NCBI GenBank assembly: GCA_963580455.1
Contig: OY756963.1
Span: forward strand, 17,193,555-17,257,554
Length of the DNA stretch: 64,000 nt
Origin: Euonymus europaeus
Lineage: Eukaryota > Streptophyta > Magnoliopsida > Celastrales > Celastraceae
Direction of reading: 5' to 3'
Positions within the stretch are counted from its first letter, which is position 1, and each line of letters starts with the position of its first letter. The notes under the pieces were generated by a model that was given only the letters and a program-made list of their open reading frames with translations, had not been told where the DNA came from and made no database searches. A program made the translations under genes and the position numbers. This document shows, piece after piece, positions 12,458-23,271 of the stretch.

Positions 12458-12695
12458 GAAATAATTGTTATTATTATTATTATAAGACATTGCTGTGAGC
12501 TTAGAAATGCAGATAAGAGAGAAGAAATTCAGAGGAAGAAGAGAGCACAAGTGATGAGTAATCTCATTGCTTGCTTACACAGGTACAACGGCTAAAAGCC
12601 ATTTATAAAGAGAAACAAACTCTAACGGTCAAAATGATATGACCTTTACTACAGTAAAAACAATGAATACTAAAGGATTCAAATAGAAAGGCCTA
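12457..12695 (-). repeat. copia-2 5' LTR, truncated
   Basis: Matches the 3' LTR from its TTTCA end outward to AAAGGCCTA, then the similarity stops abruptly at about 12695. The missing outer 87 bp would hold the start of U3. No target-site duplication can be read because of this loss. Confidence 0.85.
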
Positions 12696-13550
12696 ATCAC
12701 TGGGTTGATTTCACCTCATTCAAAACCAAAATAAAAGAAGGCACAAATTCCCACAAAACATCAATTAAAGCCTACAATAGACATTTAATCAACCAGTAAA
12801 ATTTCACCTCATTCAAAATAAGAATAAAACGAGACAGAAATTTCCACCAAACCTAAATCCCATCAGTTGAGCCACAAAAACAAATACAAAAATCTGAGAA
12901 AAGAACCATACCACAACCAAAATCACGACCCCAAAGCTGAGATGCAAACCTCAACTACAGCTGCAAGATGGAGCAATTCTAATTAGTTGACAATCTTGAA
13001 GCTCTGCTATCATCACTGATGGACAAAAGAAAAAGATGATGCAAGAAACGAAGAACTGATATTACCAGAGCTGAGATTCAAGCTGTGAATTGTGAAACAA
13101 CCCCAAAACAAACAAAAATGCAGGCCCAAAGTTCAGATCAAAGGCGGTGCATGAATGGAAGCTGTGACAGATTTCTGGAAAAAAAACTATCTCTGTGGTG
13201 CATCTGCATGAATGGAAGCTGTGGGAGATTTCTTGAAAAAACTAACACAGACATGTGTTCACTTATTGCTGAGGAAGACTACAAAAAAACACATACGCAA
13301 AGCCTATATAGCGCTACTCACCTGTGTGAATAATCAATACTAAAAATTGAGAGTGAACCACAGAATTTGTCGCAATCCACCAATCTTTATATATAGTAAT
13401 AGTAATGGCAAGAGATAGATTATAACAAAAAGAATGTACTATTAAAATAATTTATTATAATTTCCCTAAAAACTAAAAATTATCCTTCATACAAATACAT
13501 CACAGATGATTGAATCTAATCTTGCACATCAATAATTCAGAATTACATAA
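12696..13550. other. non-coding, with small tandem duplications
   Basis: ATTTCACCTCATTCAAAA occurs at about 12708 and again at about 12805. GCATGAATGGAAGCTGTG occurs at about 13149 and 13208. The frame at 13085-13333 consists largely of this second duplication and I do not take it as a gene. Confidence 0.5.
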
Positions 13551-13734
13551 AATCGAGATACAATAAATAGTACATAGAGGACTTCATCCCTAACGTCAAA
13601 GATATCCTCCTATCACAATGATGTTTTCCAAGAAACTCACAAAATCAAGATATAATAAATAGTACATAAAAGACTTCATCCGTGATGATAAAGATAATCC
13701 TCCCATCACAATGATGTTTTCCACGAGACTAAGT
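13551..13734. repeat. ~92-bp tandem duplication at the F-box 3' end
   Basis: 13551-13642 and 13643-13734 are near-identical (shared CAATAAATAGTACATA and ATCACAATGATGTTTTCCA). The proximal copy holds the last codons and stop of the F-box gene, and the distal copy repeats them in the 3' flank with a few differences. Confidence 0.8.
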
Positions 13735-14851
13735 TATTACTGTGAACAATCGCATGAGAAGTAATACCAAAGAAGTAGTTGTCAATGCACCTCAACTGTT
13801 GTGTCTTCAAACTTAAGGCAAAATAGTGGAATCCTGCTCGACGACAATTTGATCCGCTAAATATCAGCTCTTGACTATTGCCCACGCAGCAAATGTATTC
13901 CAATTCTTCTATCCCATAATTAAAACCAAATTCAGGTGGTAATGTAATTGCAAACCTGCGACTCAAAACCCATTTTCCCGAGTAAACATCTGTCAAAACA
14001 TGCATGTAATACACAGAATTCTCATACTTTACACAAGATAGATAATTCCCCATCTTTAGATAACCAGACCTATTACGATGTCCAAGTGGGCTGCGAACCA
14101 GATGGATACTTTCATTGTCCACGTCCATAGCTATGACCCTATCCGTCAATTCCTGTGTTTCAGTCCAGAAGAGAAAATCTCCAACAGAAACTGGACCACA
14201 TTTTGCACTTGGTGAATTAGTACACTCCAGTTTAAGGCTGTAATCAATGACTCTCCATGACTTATCAATGCCCACTGTATAAACAACGAACTTGATCACA
14301 GAAACACCATTGTCAGAACCCCAGACAACAGTAGCCAACTTGCATTTCCCTGTACGAGGAACACGTGCTATACCCCAACAAGAAGAGAACATATAAGTTT
14401 TTGGAGGAATATTGGGAATTTCAACAGCTTTCTTTGTCACAATGTTCGCAACATAAGATTTGGAAATGCGAAAATCACGGAGCAGCGACAGTCCCCCAGA
14501 ACAATCCACAACTAATCCAGGATACTGATTGTTAGTCCACGTTTGACTTATTTTTATGACCCCATTGTCTTCAAACTCCAAGAAATGAGCACCATATGGA
14601 GATACAAATTTTTCAACCAAGAGACCAAATTTTGACCCGCATAGATGTCTCTCAACAAAATGGGGATCACTGATTATAGATGCCCAGGAACTGCAAACGT
14701 ACCTCAACGAATCATAAAGGTATTGGGCAGGAAGGCAAGAAAGAATGTCAAAGAAAATCGCCTCATGGAGAGTTGGTATAGTGATATTTTGCTTCTTTTC
14801 CTGACAAGTCGTGATCTTTGTCACCTCCATCATCTTTTCGTAGCCAGCCAT
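13706..14851 (-). CDS. F-box protein
   Basis: An intact 381-residue protein. An F-box lies at about residues 24-70 (TIPTLHEAIFFDILSCLPAQYLYDSL then VCSSWASIISDPHFVERHL), which would bind the SKP1 part of an SCF ubiquitin ligase. The rest (about 75-381) is the beta-rich, F-box-associated type of C-terminus that recruits targets; I cannot assign a substrate. I chose the ATG at 14851 (MAGYEKMMEV). The frame stays open upstream to 14959 but without an ATG, so an upstream non-coding exon is likely. It is the best candidate for a functional host gene here. Its 3' end is tandemly duplicated. Confidence 0.85.
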   Translation of the reverse strand: MAGYEKMMEVTKITTCQEKKQNITIPTLHEAIFFDILSCLPAQYLYDSLRYVCSSWASIISDPHFVERHLCGSKFGLLVEKFVSPYGAHFLEFEDNGVIKISQTWTNNQYPGLVVDCSGGLSLLRDFRISKSYVANIVTKKAVEIPNIPPKTYMFSSCWGIARVPRTGKCKLATVVWGSDNGVSVIKFVVYTVGIDKSWRVIDYSLKLECTNSPSAKCGPVSVGDFLFWTETQELTDRVIAMDVDNESIHLVRSPLGHRNRSGYLKMGNYLSCVKYENSVYYMHVLTDVYSGKWVLSRRFAITLPPEFGFNYGIEELEYICCVGNSQELIFSGSNCRRAGFHYFALSLKTQQLRCIDNYFFGITSHAIVHSNNLVSWKTSL

Positions 14852-15062
14852 ATTTGACTTCCTCTTCAACTTCAGAAATAAATAAAGAGAACATGTAAAC
14901 AAACAATTGCAAACAATAGTAACTAGGGCCTGACTGATTAAACAAGTCAGATCTGGCAAGCACTAGAAGGCAAACTACACAGCCCTTTCCACATCAAGGA
15001 AAGGCAGTTTCTTTGGTTTGAGAATATGAGACCCCTATAAACAGCATTTAAGACTGAAAACA

Positions 15063-15990
15063 TTATTCAATCATAATGAAAATCCATACACACATCCATT
15101 CAAAAAATGCAATCCATGTATTTCGAGGTGCTAAAAATTTATATCCAAAACAAACCTCGGCAGATGTTGAGTTCCAATACTTGACAAGTTGACACCACTG
15201 ACTGGGATTGACATTTCTCAGTAATTCTCTCTTTGACTTGCGACTGTGGTAATGTGTTGCTTTCAATTTACTCTTCCACATCCTCCAGCTTGAATTTATT
15301 GATCTTAAAATCCATCTGGAGTGATCAATCTCTTTGTCTGTGTTTTCTTTACCCATAATGAATTTTTTCTATGTAGTACAAGTGAAAAATAAAAGACAAG
15401 TTTGACATAACATATATTTCTTCAAAAACAATACATTCAAATAATAATAACAGAAAAAACAAAGGTAAGTTTATTACCTGTACATCATTCACCATCTTTT
15501 CTTTGTATTTAGTAGGCATCCTTCTCCAATCTCTGTAATTCAGTGGGCATAGTGATCCATCCGTAGCTAATACACCACAAAAACGTCTAAGTAAAACCCC
15601 TTCCACCCCAATAGGTTCTCCTTCACTATTAAATTCTACTATTATCCGCTCCTTTAATTGCAAATTCAATCCATCTCCAGGAGGTCTGATCTCTTCAAAA
15701 CTATTCCCTGATTCATCAGTTCAAGAATTTTTTACAACCATGATTTTTAACACTATATAATCAGAAAATCAAACGAACACCAAAAGGATTTGAAAATCAA
15801 AAGAAAAAGTACAACATTAAGCAATAAAATAAATTTTTTTTTAATTTAGAAAGTCGAACTATACAAGGCAATCAAAATTTCAGTTACCTATAATAGGAGG
15901 ATCCATTGGCACGTCTTCCCCAATGGCATTTCCACTGATATGGTCATATTTCTCAATTCCACTCTTGTGCAAACTTTTCAGTTTAATCAT
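15063..15990 (-). CDS. Transposase_24 (Ptta/En/Spm-type) domain protein, three exons
   Basis: Model: exons 15888-15990, 15478-15707 and 15063-15368, giving 212 codons with no stop, phases fitting at both joins and GT..AG introns (15708-15887, 15369-15477). The acceptor of intron 1 (ATCAG) has a weak pyrimidine tract. The product contains LNLQLKERIIVEFNSEGEPIG, RRFCGVLATDGSLCPLNYRDWRRMP, KKFIMGKEN, SSWRMWKSKLKATHYH and NPSQWCQLVKYWNS, which fit the plant domain PF03004 that is derived from CACTA-type transposons. Such genes may be remnants or co-opted, and function is unknown. The last ~20 residues may instead be intron, with a donor at SAE|GT. Confidence 0.65.
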
Positions 15991-16129
15991 TTAAATTATG
16001 TTGTCTGAGGAGAACATGTGTAGATGAGTAAGCATCACTAAAAATGACAATGACATCAATATACATAGTTACCATGAAATAGAATGAATTCCCCAACAAA
16101 GGGCTGTCCCTAAACATTTTGGTGCCGCA

Positions 16130-16700
16130 GTGTGAGCCGTGAAGTTCGATTTCCAAAGAGGAAGAGCAGTGTGAGGCTCGATTCGAAAGAGAATAAGGGG
16201 GCTCCGCTCAGAAGTCTGCGCGCACGGAATGACCTAGGGCCTGCGTAAACCGTATGATGGTATCTTTACGGGATTTTATTAGATCTGTATTCATAAAAGA
16301 GTGAACTGCGTGTCTGTGATGAACATAATCAAGGCCGTTTACTCAAGAACGCATATAATCGGGCACCGAAAGATCTAAGATCAAGGCGGCAAAGCAGTTG
16401 GAGATTACTAATTAATTACTTTATTTTATTATGATTTATTTTAGGAATCCTTCCATAATAAGAGTCCTTAATAGTTGGGATGATTGAGTTTAGTTAGGAG
16501 TTTAGTTTCATTGGTAGCTATAAATAGTAGAGTTGTCTTTGTAATGATGGAGTTGATATGCAATAAGAAAAGGGAAGCAATTCTCACAGAACCGGAGAAG
16601 CAATTCTCAATTGGAATAGTGTCACGCAAGGGACCAATTCCTTATTTGCATTCTAAGTTTCAACAGTCTGCGTCCACTCCTTCGGGATGATGCCACGCGT
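16130..16700 (+). repeat. Probable LTR fragment of a retrotransposon
   Basis: The segment has LTR-like layout: a TATA-like CTATAAATAG at 16518-16527, then a transcribed-looking stretch with GCAATAAGAAAAG and no coding frame. GC is higher than in the flanks (16130-16400). No second copy is in the window, so ends and family are unknown. Confidence 0.35.
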
Positions 16701-17565
16701 TATTTTTTAAAAGGGCAAGTGCACAATTAGCAAATTGTCATTTTAATAACTAAATGTATATTAAAATATATTTTTTATTATGTAAATATATCGAGAGATG
16801 TATTTTACTGGCGTGAATAAATATGTGACTTAATTTTTTTTTAAAATTAAGGTGAGATATAGTATTAATTTTGGTGTAAATTTAATGGGATGAGAGGGAA
16901 GTTATTGGCTTGCCTAACATGGGGGAGAGACGAGTGTATAGCGATTTATGTTTTGCTGATGTAGCTGTATTGAGAGACATATTTTGCTAATATGAATAAG
17001 TATCTAGGATCACATTTTGTGTAATAGTGATAAGACCTAAAAACAAATTTAATGGAGACATTTACATGTCTCTATTATTGTTGCCCTAATAAAATTTTGT
17101 TTTGATTGTGTGTGGCTCAAGGATGGATAAAAAAACCGATTTACGATTAATGGTAGAGTAATTGATCCATTTAAAATTATAAAATCCATCTTATAGGGTT
17201 TGAAAATAGTTCTAGTTTTATTTTCAAACTCTTCAAAATTTTGGATCCATTTCGATTTTTATTGTCGGGTTTATGGTACCCTTAACAAATTAATAAGTGG
17301 TTATGGTACCCCAATCAAGTTATAAATAGTTAGGGTAACCTAATTGAAACCTTCTCAAATCCCATTTTATCCTTAATTATAAGTAAGTTATGAAAAATAT
17401 AACTAACTATGTTAGTAAATTGATTTGAATCACTAAGTTGTATAGAAGAACAGAAACACTTAACAATTATTTCAATTATTTATTTGTTGTTATAGATGGT
17501 TTTTTAAAAAGAATATATGTGTAATTTTTTAAAAAATAAAAGTTAAATGGTAAATGGGTACCCGA
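16701..17565. other. no gene recognised
   Basis: AT-rich sequence. TGTATTTTACTGGCGTGAATAAATATGTG (about 16798) and a similar phrase near 16976 suggest a diverged internal repeat. Nothing codes for a recognisable protein. Confidence 0.4.
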
Positions 17566-17740
17566 CGGTAAACAAATGAAACAAAAACTTGCATACCAAC
17601 GAGCCAAAAAATGATACATCACCAACAACGAACCCAATGAAGTGTTAAATAATAGAGGAAAAAAGAGAGAAAGAAACACGAGGAAACTGAAATTTGCATG
17701 TATCAACAACAAGAAGAACAATTAGGTGTCTTACTTAAAC
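17566..17740. repeat. Dispersed repeat, copy 1
   Basis: Shares long stretches in the same order and orientation with about 43703-43920, for example GAGCCAAAAAATGATACATC, ACCAACAACGAAC and TATCAACAACAAGAAG. It ends where LINE sequence begins at about 17741. Confidence 0.7.
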
Positions 17741-18440
17741 ATCCTTGGAAGAAAGTTCTTCAAATCTGTGGGAATCAGTGTGGTCTATTCCAACTCATGC
17801 TTCTATCAGGGTATTCATTTGGAGAGTTTTACGTAATGCTCTTCCCATTAATGTAAATCTTTCCCAACAAAATTCTCTCTGACGCTAGATGTCCATTATG
17901 TTTCCAAGTGGATGAATCAACACTTCATATTTTGTGGAGTTGTGGCTCATCAATGGAGGTTATTCGTTCCAGTATCCCCTCTATTCAAAAAATCCATTCC
18001 AATTTTATGGATTTTCCCATTTATGGTTGTTTGCGGTGGATCTTTTATCTGAAAAGGATTTATCCATATTTGCAACTACTTTGCATCTTATCTGGAACCA
18101 CTACAATTCTTTTATTCATGAGAATCTTGAACTCTATTTAGTTGGCTTCTTTCGCAATAGGATATGCCTCCCCTTGCTCCATTCTTCAAACCCCACAAAG
18201 CTTCTGCAACTATTGAGGAATCTGTGTGGCTACATCCTTAGGGGGTGTTAGTAAAGGCTAATTGGGATGCAAGGATTTTTGAAGTGTTGAACAGAACTAG
18301 TTTAGGTGTGGTTATTCGTAATTCTAGTAGTGCTCAAGTTGATGCCAAATCTGTGTCCCCCCAAGTAGATTTTTCTCCCTCTATGGCAGAGGCAGAAACT
18401 GCTTTGGCAACTGTATTTTATTCACAGTGTCTGATGTGAG
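17741..18440 (+). pseudogene. LINE 3' end: zf-RVT and RNase H remnant
   Basis: Translated in shifting frames, it gives the plant LINE pattern: a segment like RVFIWRVLRNALPINVNL, then the zinc-binding CPLC..(E)..H..C of CPLCFQVDESTLHILWSC (17889-17945), then an RNase H (RVT_3) start KANWDARIFE, GVVIRNSSSAQVDA and SPSMAEAETAL. At least two frame breaks (about 17880 and 18240) make it non-functional. No RT domain is present, so it is 5' truncated, as is usual for LINE insertions. Confidence 0.7.
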
Positions 18441-19115
18441 TATTTCATACCATAGTTATATGCATATTTTGGTATACATTTACATTATTTTGAATCAATA
18501 TTGATTTGATAATTTGAGACTTCGTATGTTTTATATGTAGGAGGGTTGATGCGGAGTTGTGGCTGAATTAGAGCACGTTTGGAGGAAAACAAGCAATTTT
18601 GCCCTTACAACGCTCCAGCATCTTAAAAAAAAAAAAAATTTGGGCAGATTGTAGTGCTATATGAGCACTTGAGTGCCAAAAGGGTGCCCAACTCAAACGA
18701 GCTTTTCCAGCTTTTTATGAAAATCTAATTTGGTTAGATTTTTGTGTCTTAAAAAGCGGTAATTTATTTATAAATTGGAAGTTGCGACCCATGCGTGACC
18801 GGAGTGCGGCCGAAAAAAAAAAGAAAAAGAAAAAAAGAAAGCTATTGGTTCGGTCAAAGGCAGAGTTGACCAGAGGTTGAAAAAAAAACTAGAAGTTTTT
18901 AGTCAAAGCACTAGTTGACAGAACAACTAAAAAAAGTTGAAAAAAGTGTTCTAGCACTCGGTCAAAGCAGAGTTGATTGCAATTGTTGGAATTTTTTTTT
19001 GAAGTAAGTGTTTCTCTTCTTCATTTTAACAGAGGTGCCGCAAGCTGCAAATCCCTATTTATTTTCTCTTTCTCACCCAAATTTCTTGTTTATTCAAGAA
19101 GATTTGTGAGCCAAT
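18441..19115. other. no gene recognised
   Basis: A poly(A) run lies at about 18606-18619. GGTCAAAG..CAGAGTTGA occurs at about 18852 and again at about 18960, so an internal repeat is present between 18850 and 18980. No coding evidence. Confidence 0.4.
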
Positions 19116-19620
19116 TATGTCTACAAGAGGGGCAAAGAGATCCACCCATGTTGAGGAAGAGGAAGCTTTTGAGAAATTTATCTCTCTTGAAGCAAGGATT
19201 GAGTATGATGAAACATGGAGCAAGAGAGCTTTGCATGTGGAACGCCATGTAGAGATTGGGCACTTTCAATAAATGAGCCGGTATGACAAATTGGAAGATA
19301 GGTGTTGGCTTTCCATCACCAATGTTCCTAGCACATAAATTAATCAAATAGTAGGTGAGTTTTATGCTTAATCTAGTTGTCAATGACAATCATTGTATGG
19401 CTTATATGCGTGGGTAGCAATTTTTCTTCAATCCTAGAAAGATTTCATCACAGTTGAATTTGTCTGAGCCAATTAAGAAGCCTAGATACAAATTTGGAGA
19501 ATTTGGAACTTCTGCTTATGGTGTTGTTTGGCCTGATTGGAGGGTTGTTGTGGAATTTCTAACTGCTAATGATGATATGAATGCAAATAAAAAAAATGCT
19601 TTTGTATGTTGATTTTCCGC
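19116..19620 (+). pseudogene. Transposase_32-like (Athila-associated) ORF remnant
   Basis: Starting at the ATG at 19116 (MSTRGAKRST), the reading gives a protein of the class annotated as putative plant transposon protein and common in Athila-type gypsy elements: EEEEAFEKFISLEARIEYDE, ALHVERHVEI, then across breaks VGEFYANLVVNDNHCMAYMRG and KPRYKFGEFGTSAYGVVWPDW. Two or more stops and a frameshift near 19256-19400 show that it is dead. Confidence 0.55.
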
Positions 19621-19703
19621 AGCCCTATCGGTTATTGTCTCATATTGTGACTAGGTTTTGTGATTTTGGTGACTCATCTTTCTATTGTTAATGCAAAAAC
19701 ATG

Positions 19704-20312
19704 TTATTTGATGTATGCAATTATTGTGATATGGAGTTTTGCATGGCTAGCACAATATGAGGTTCCATCAATGGCTCCTATGCAATCTTTAAAATAGGGA
19801 AAATATCTTTCGTTTCCTGCGATATACCTCGAAACTGTTGAAAATTGGGGATCTCGGGGCTTGACAATATCATCAGCCATCAGCAACAAACTTTCCAACA
19901 CATTATGAAACTGTCTGCTTACAGTTTCTCCAGAATGTACAAACCGATCTCCAACTACTCGATTCCCCGCACCATGAGCTACTGTATAAACAAACATCCC
20001 CATAATTTCTATGATACTCAAATTTTTGGATTGTTGGAGCCCGTACTTGGATGTCAATTCATTACATAGCTTCCTGAACACCCGTCTATTCATCCTCAAA
20101 ATGGAGACACTCCAACTTGGATTACCAGACAACAGATCAACCATATTCTGATGCCCTGTTTTGGCCGGTGTCCGAGAAGGTCCTCGCGTTTTCGGACCTA
20201 AAAACTCACTGGCAGGAGCCATCGCCCCCGCAATAATAGCAAGGTCAATCAAGTTATACAGGTAATTTTCATCCGTGATATACGGGTAATTTTCATCAGC
20301 ATTATTATCCAT
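19704..20312 (-). pseudogene. PIF/Harbinger transposase, N-terminal part only
   Basis: 202 codons from the ATG at 20312. The N-terminal half of a plant HARBI1-like DDE_4 transposase is clear: FRKLCNELTSKYGL, VAHGAGNRVVGDRFVHSGETVSRQFHNVL, PYFKDCIGAIDGT. The first catalytic Asp is in AIDGT. Directly after it the similarity ends, so the second D and the E are missing. Acidic N-terminal repeats (ADENYPYITDENYLYN) precede it. It might be a broken element or the first exon of a gene whose next exon is gone. Confidence 0.8.
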
Positions 20313-22189
20313 AACCTGATAAAATAATTTCCGATTAGCTACAATTCAAACTTAACATACATGTTCCTATCAGCAGCCTCCCACCGTTCAATTCCAAACT
20401 AGTATGGACAAACTCCTCTTGCTACATGCTACAGTCTCCTCCGTGACACCAAAATCGCTTTCAACTGTCACCTGTATCGTCACCCCACTTTTCCATCGCT
20501 GCTTCTCTCTCCCTCTTCGTGAATTATTTCTATCTAGGGTTCTTGGTTATCGTGCACTTTTATATTATTTAATTTCTTAAGTGCTTTGACTCTTTTGCCC
20601 CTAGTTCATTCCCTTAACCCTAACTTACCCCAATGATGTTTATGACATGCATTTCTCACTTAATACTCTATAATCTTAATCTAACTTTTAAATTTTCTAA
20701 TAAATTGATCACAATTTCAATTCCAATGATTCTCACGTCCGTAATGTCTAAAATCCCAAATAGCTATATCATTTCACACACAGAGAATTGTATTAATACC
20801 ACACATAGCACTTTACCCTATCTTATCAGCTATTCGCGAACTTTGGTGTTATAGTATTCCTTGCATACAACCTAAAATCAAGCCGAATAAACTTTAGCAC
20901 AAAATTAGACTTAAACAAGTTCTCGACAAATGTGCCAAAAATTTGATGTAAAAATACCCGCAAGTGCACAAGTGTATCATGGTAGTACAAAATATGTAAG
21001 TACGAGGTCAATCTCATATAAACAAGTTCAAGTCAATATTGTACTGATTTGCGACTAATGTAAATAACCTAAATTAAAAGTGATGACTTATTATTTATGA
21101 TCATGAACAACTAAGTAAATAAAATGAGTGAGAAAATTAGTGATAGAAAGAATAAGTGTATGATCTCACAAAGCAATTATATTGCAAATTTACAATAATA
21201 AAGCAACAATAAAAATTCTAGTTTTAAGGTCATTCTTTGCAGAACTATGTTGATTCATAGATTGTGGCAACAACACCTATTATTAATCCTATGCTAATAT
21301 TGTTTGATGACGGTCTTTAGATTCAGAAGAAATAATCCATTAAAAACATAAAAACCATACAACCAATTAACATCCTGATCGAAGCAGTCGACAGTTAATC
21401 TTCCTAATTTCGATTCTACCAAAAAACACAAATACGGATCGTTTATGTGATTCGACTAATGACCATATATGCAAATTTAATTGATGGTCAGTCAACGCAA
21501 ACAAACAATATACTTTAAAGCATGACAATTAGAAACTAGAATCATGAATCGAATTGAAAACTTGAAAAAAATTAATTTGCAACTATCATGTTTGACTAAA
21601 TCATACCCTACTAAAGAGTGCAATTACTACTAATAACAATAATCATCAAAGAATAGGAAGAAGAAACAATGGATTGAATACTGCAACAAATGAAGTTGGG
21701 CAACCGTTCTCACAAGCGAGAGAATTTAAGCGTGTCTTCTAAAAGCCAAAACAAACTAGGTTTCTTTCAAAATTATCATATTTCGTTTGTCTCGCGCCAT
21801 CAATAATGTATTGGGCATTCATTGGATGCTCAAAACTACCTAGACATTAGTAATTCCTTGTTGGGTGATCGATTGTCTATCGAGCATAGATCGGTCGACA
21901 AAAATACTCACATTACCATTCACCCAACAAAGTGTCAACCAAGGACGAAGCAAAAAAAAAAAGTGCAGAAAGGTATTGGATGGAGACTACTTGATGTTTG
22001 CGACACCACCGAAGATGTCTACTTTGTTTTCTTTTTGTTTTTGAAATAAAAGGTTCTCATGCATAAATGAATGTAAATCACAAGGACTCAGACATGGATG
22101 TCTACTTATAGATGAGGGAATACATGAAAGTGCTTGAATCATTATTGAGAAGAAGAAAAATGGCTCCTTTAAATACAGGGAACAAAAAA
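20313..22189. other. no gene recognised; one repeat-like segment
   Basis: 20930-21190 contains the phrase ACCCGCAAGTGCACAAGTG followed by ACGAGGTCAATCTCATA, which resembles a wording common in dispersed plant LTR repeats; I treat it as a probable LTR scrap. The rest is AT-rich without coding signal. A pyrimidine-rich patch at 20480-20560 could be an old 5' leader. Confidence 0.4.
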
Positions 22190-23271
22190 TATTGATAACT
22201 GTAACTCAGAAATTCTCACAAGATCGTTAGTCAAAAAATGGAAACAAAAAAAATGCGGAAAAATAAAAGAAACAATACCGAGATTTTTACGAGGAAAACC
22301 CAACCTGGGAAAAACCTCGAGTCTATAAGCGACTAACCTTTCGAAACAATTCACTAATCTTGAATCGAGAGTACAACCTTATCTTTACCCTAAAGACATT
22401 GCTTGTACAACCCATCCCACATAGTGTTTGTTTCACTCAACACTCAACCACACACGGTAGAGATTTGTTTTTGGCTCCTCCAAAAACTACACCAATGAGG
22501 AATCACCACTCTCACTCCTCAAAAACATAGACAACTCACAAGAGTTCTCTATCTCTCAAGAATGAAAATTGGATTACAAAGAGAAGCAATAACCTAAGAA
22601 ATCTAGCTTGCACGTAGCTTCTCCAACCTTCATTCAATGAAGATTATTCCTTTATATAGAGAGACATTCACCCTTTTCTTCGGATTTGATTTATTTGAAT
22701 CATGATATTATCTGGAATAATTATCCTGAAACAAAGCTAAAAGGTGATAAAACACAAATCTATAAAATGATAAGATAAATGATAAGCCAACCAAAAATTG
22801 GATTATATTTAGAATTTCAAACACACGGCATTATCATTTAATTGGCATTATCATTAGCATTATCTCCATGAGAATTATCTCCATAAAACAAATAAAGCTT
22901 CACATGGCATTATCACAATATTGTAACTAATTAAAGATAATGATATACAAGCATTATCACAATATTGTAACTAATTAAAGATAATGATATACAAGCATTA
23001 TCACAATATTGGAAAACAACCTCATGTATATCCATATTGCATGCATGCCTTCCACGTATGACTTTTAATCTTGCATTTATATATGTCATCAATTCATGCA
23101 CTTATATACGTTACATGCAATTCAAAAACTCCATGCTCTTATCCACTTTACCAGTAAAGCAAAGACTTCAATCATGAACCTTGCATGAGCCATGTATGTC
23201 GTGCATGAGCCATGTACGTACGGTAACATAACACACACTTGCACTCACAATTGTCACAAAGATCCCAACAA
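22190..23271 (-). repeat. Solo copia LTR, minus orientation
   Basis: On the minus strand it begins TGTTGGGATCTTTGTGACAA at 23271. It carries the same U5 block as the LTR at 304-1220 (GACTCGAGGTTTTT, GGTTTTCCTCGTAAAAA, GACTAACGATCTTG) near its end. No polypurine tract, primer site or gag-pol lies on either side, so it is a solo or orphan LTR. Neither flank gives a clear 5-bp duplication. Confidence 0.7.
22907..23011. repeat. 44-bp tandem repeat inside the LTR
   Basis: Two full units (22907-22950, 22951-22994) and a partial third. The unit starts GCATTATCACAATATTGTAA. It lies in the U3 part of the minus-strand LTR. Confidence 0.85.

Larger units (their letters stand above)
7568..12695 (-). mobile_element. 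Ty1-copia retrotransposon (copia-2), nearly full length
   Basis: Minus-strand element with a 3' LTR at 7568-7891, gag-pol, a primer-binding site at 12444-12456 and a 5' LTR from 12457. The two LTRs differ by about six substitutions and one 3-bp indel over some 230 shared bases, so insertion is fairly recent. The 5' LTR lacks its outermost ~87 bp. Gag-pol is almost complete but has three single-base frame breaks, all in or beside conserved motifs, so it could only move if helped by a relative. Confidence 0.93.

Noticed and set aside
13085..13333. 82-codon frame with two CMNGSC words
   Set aside because: The repeat in the protein is simply the DNA duplication at 13149/13208; no other support.
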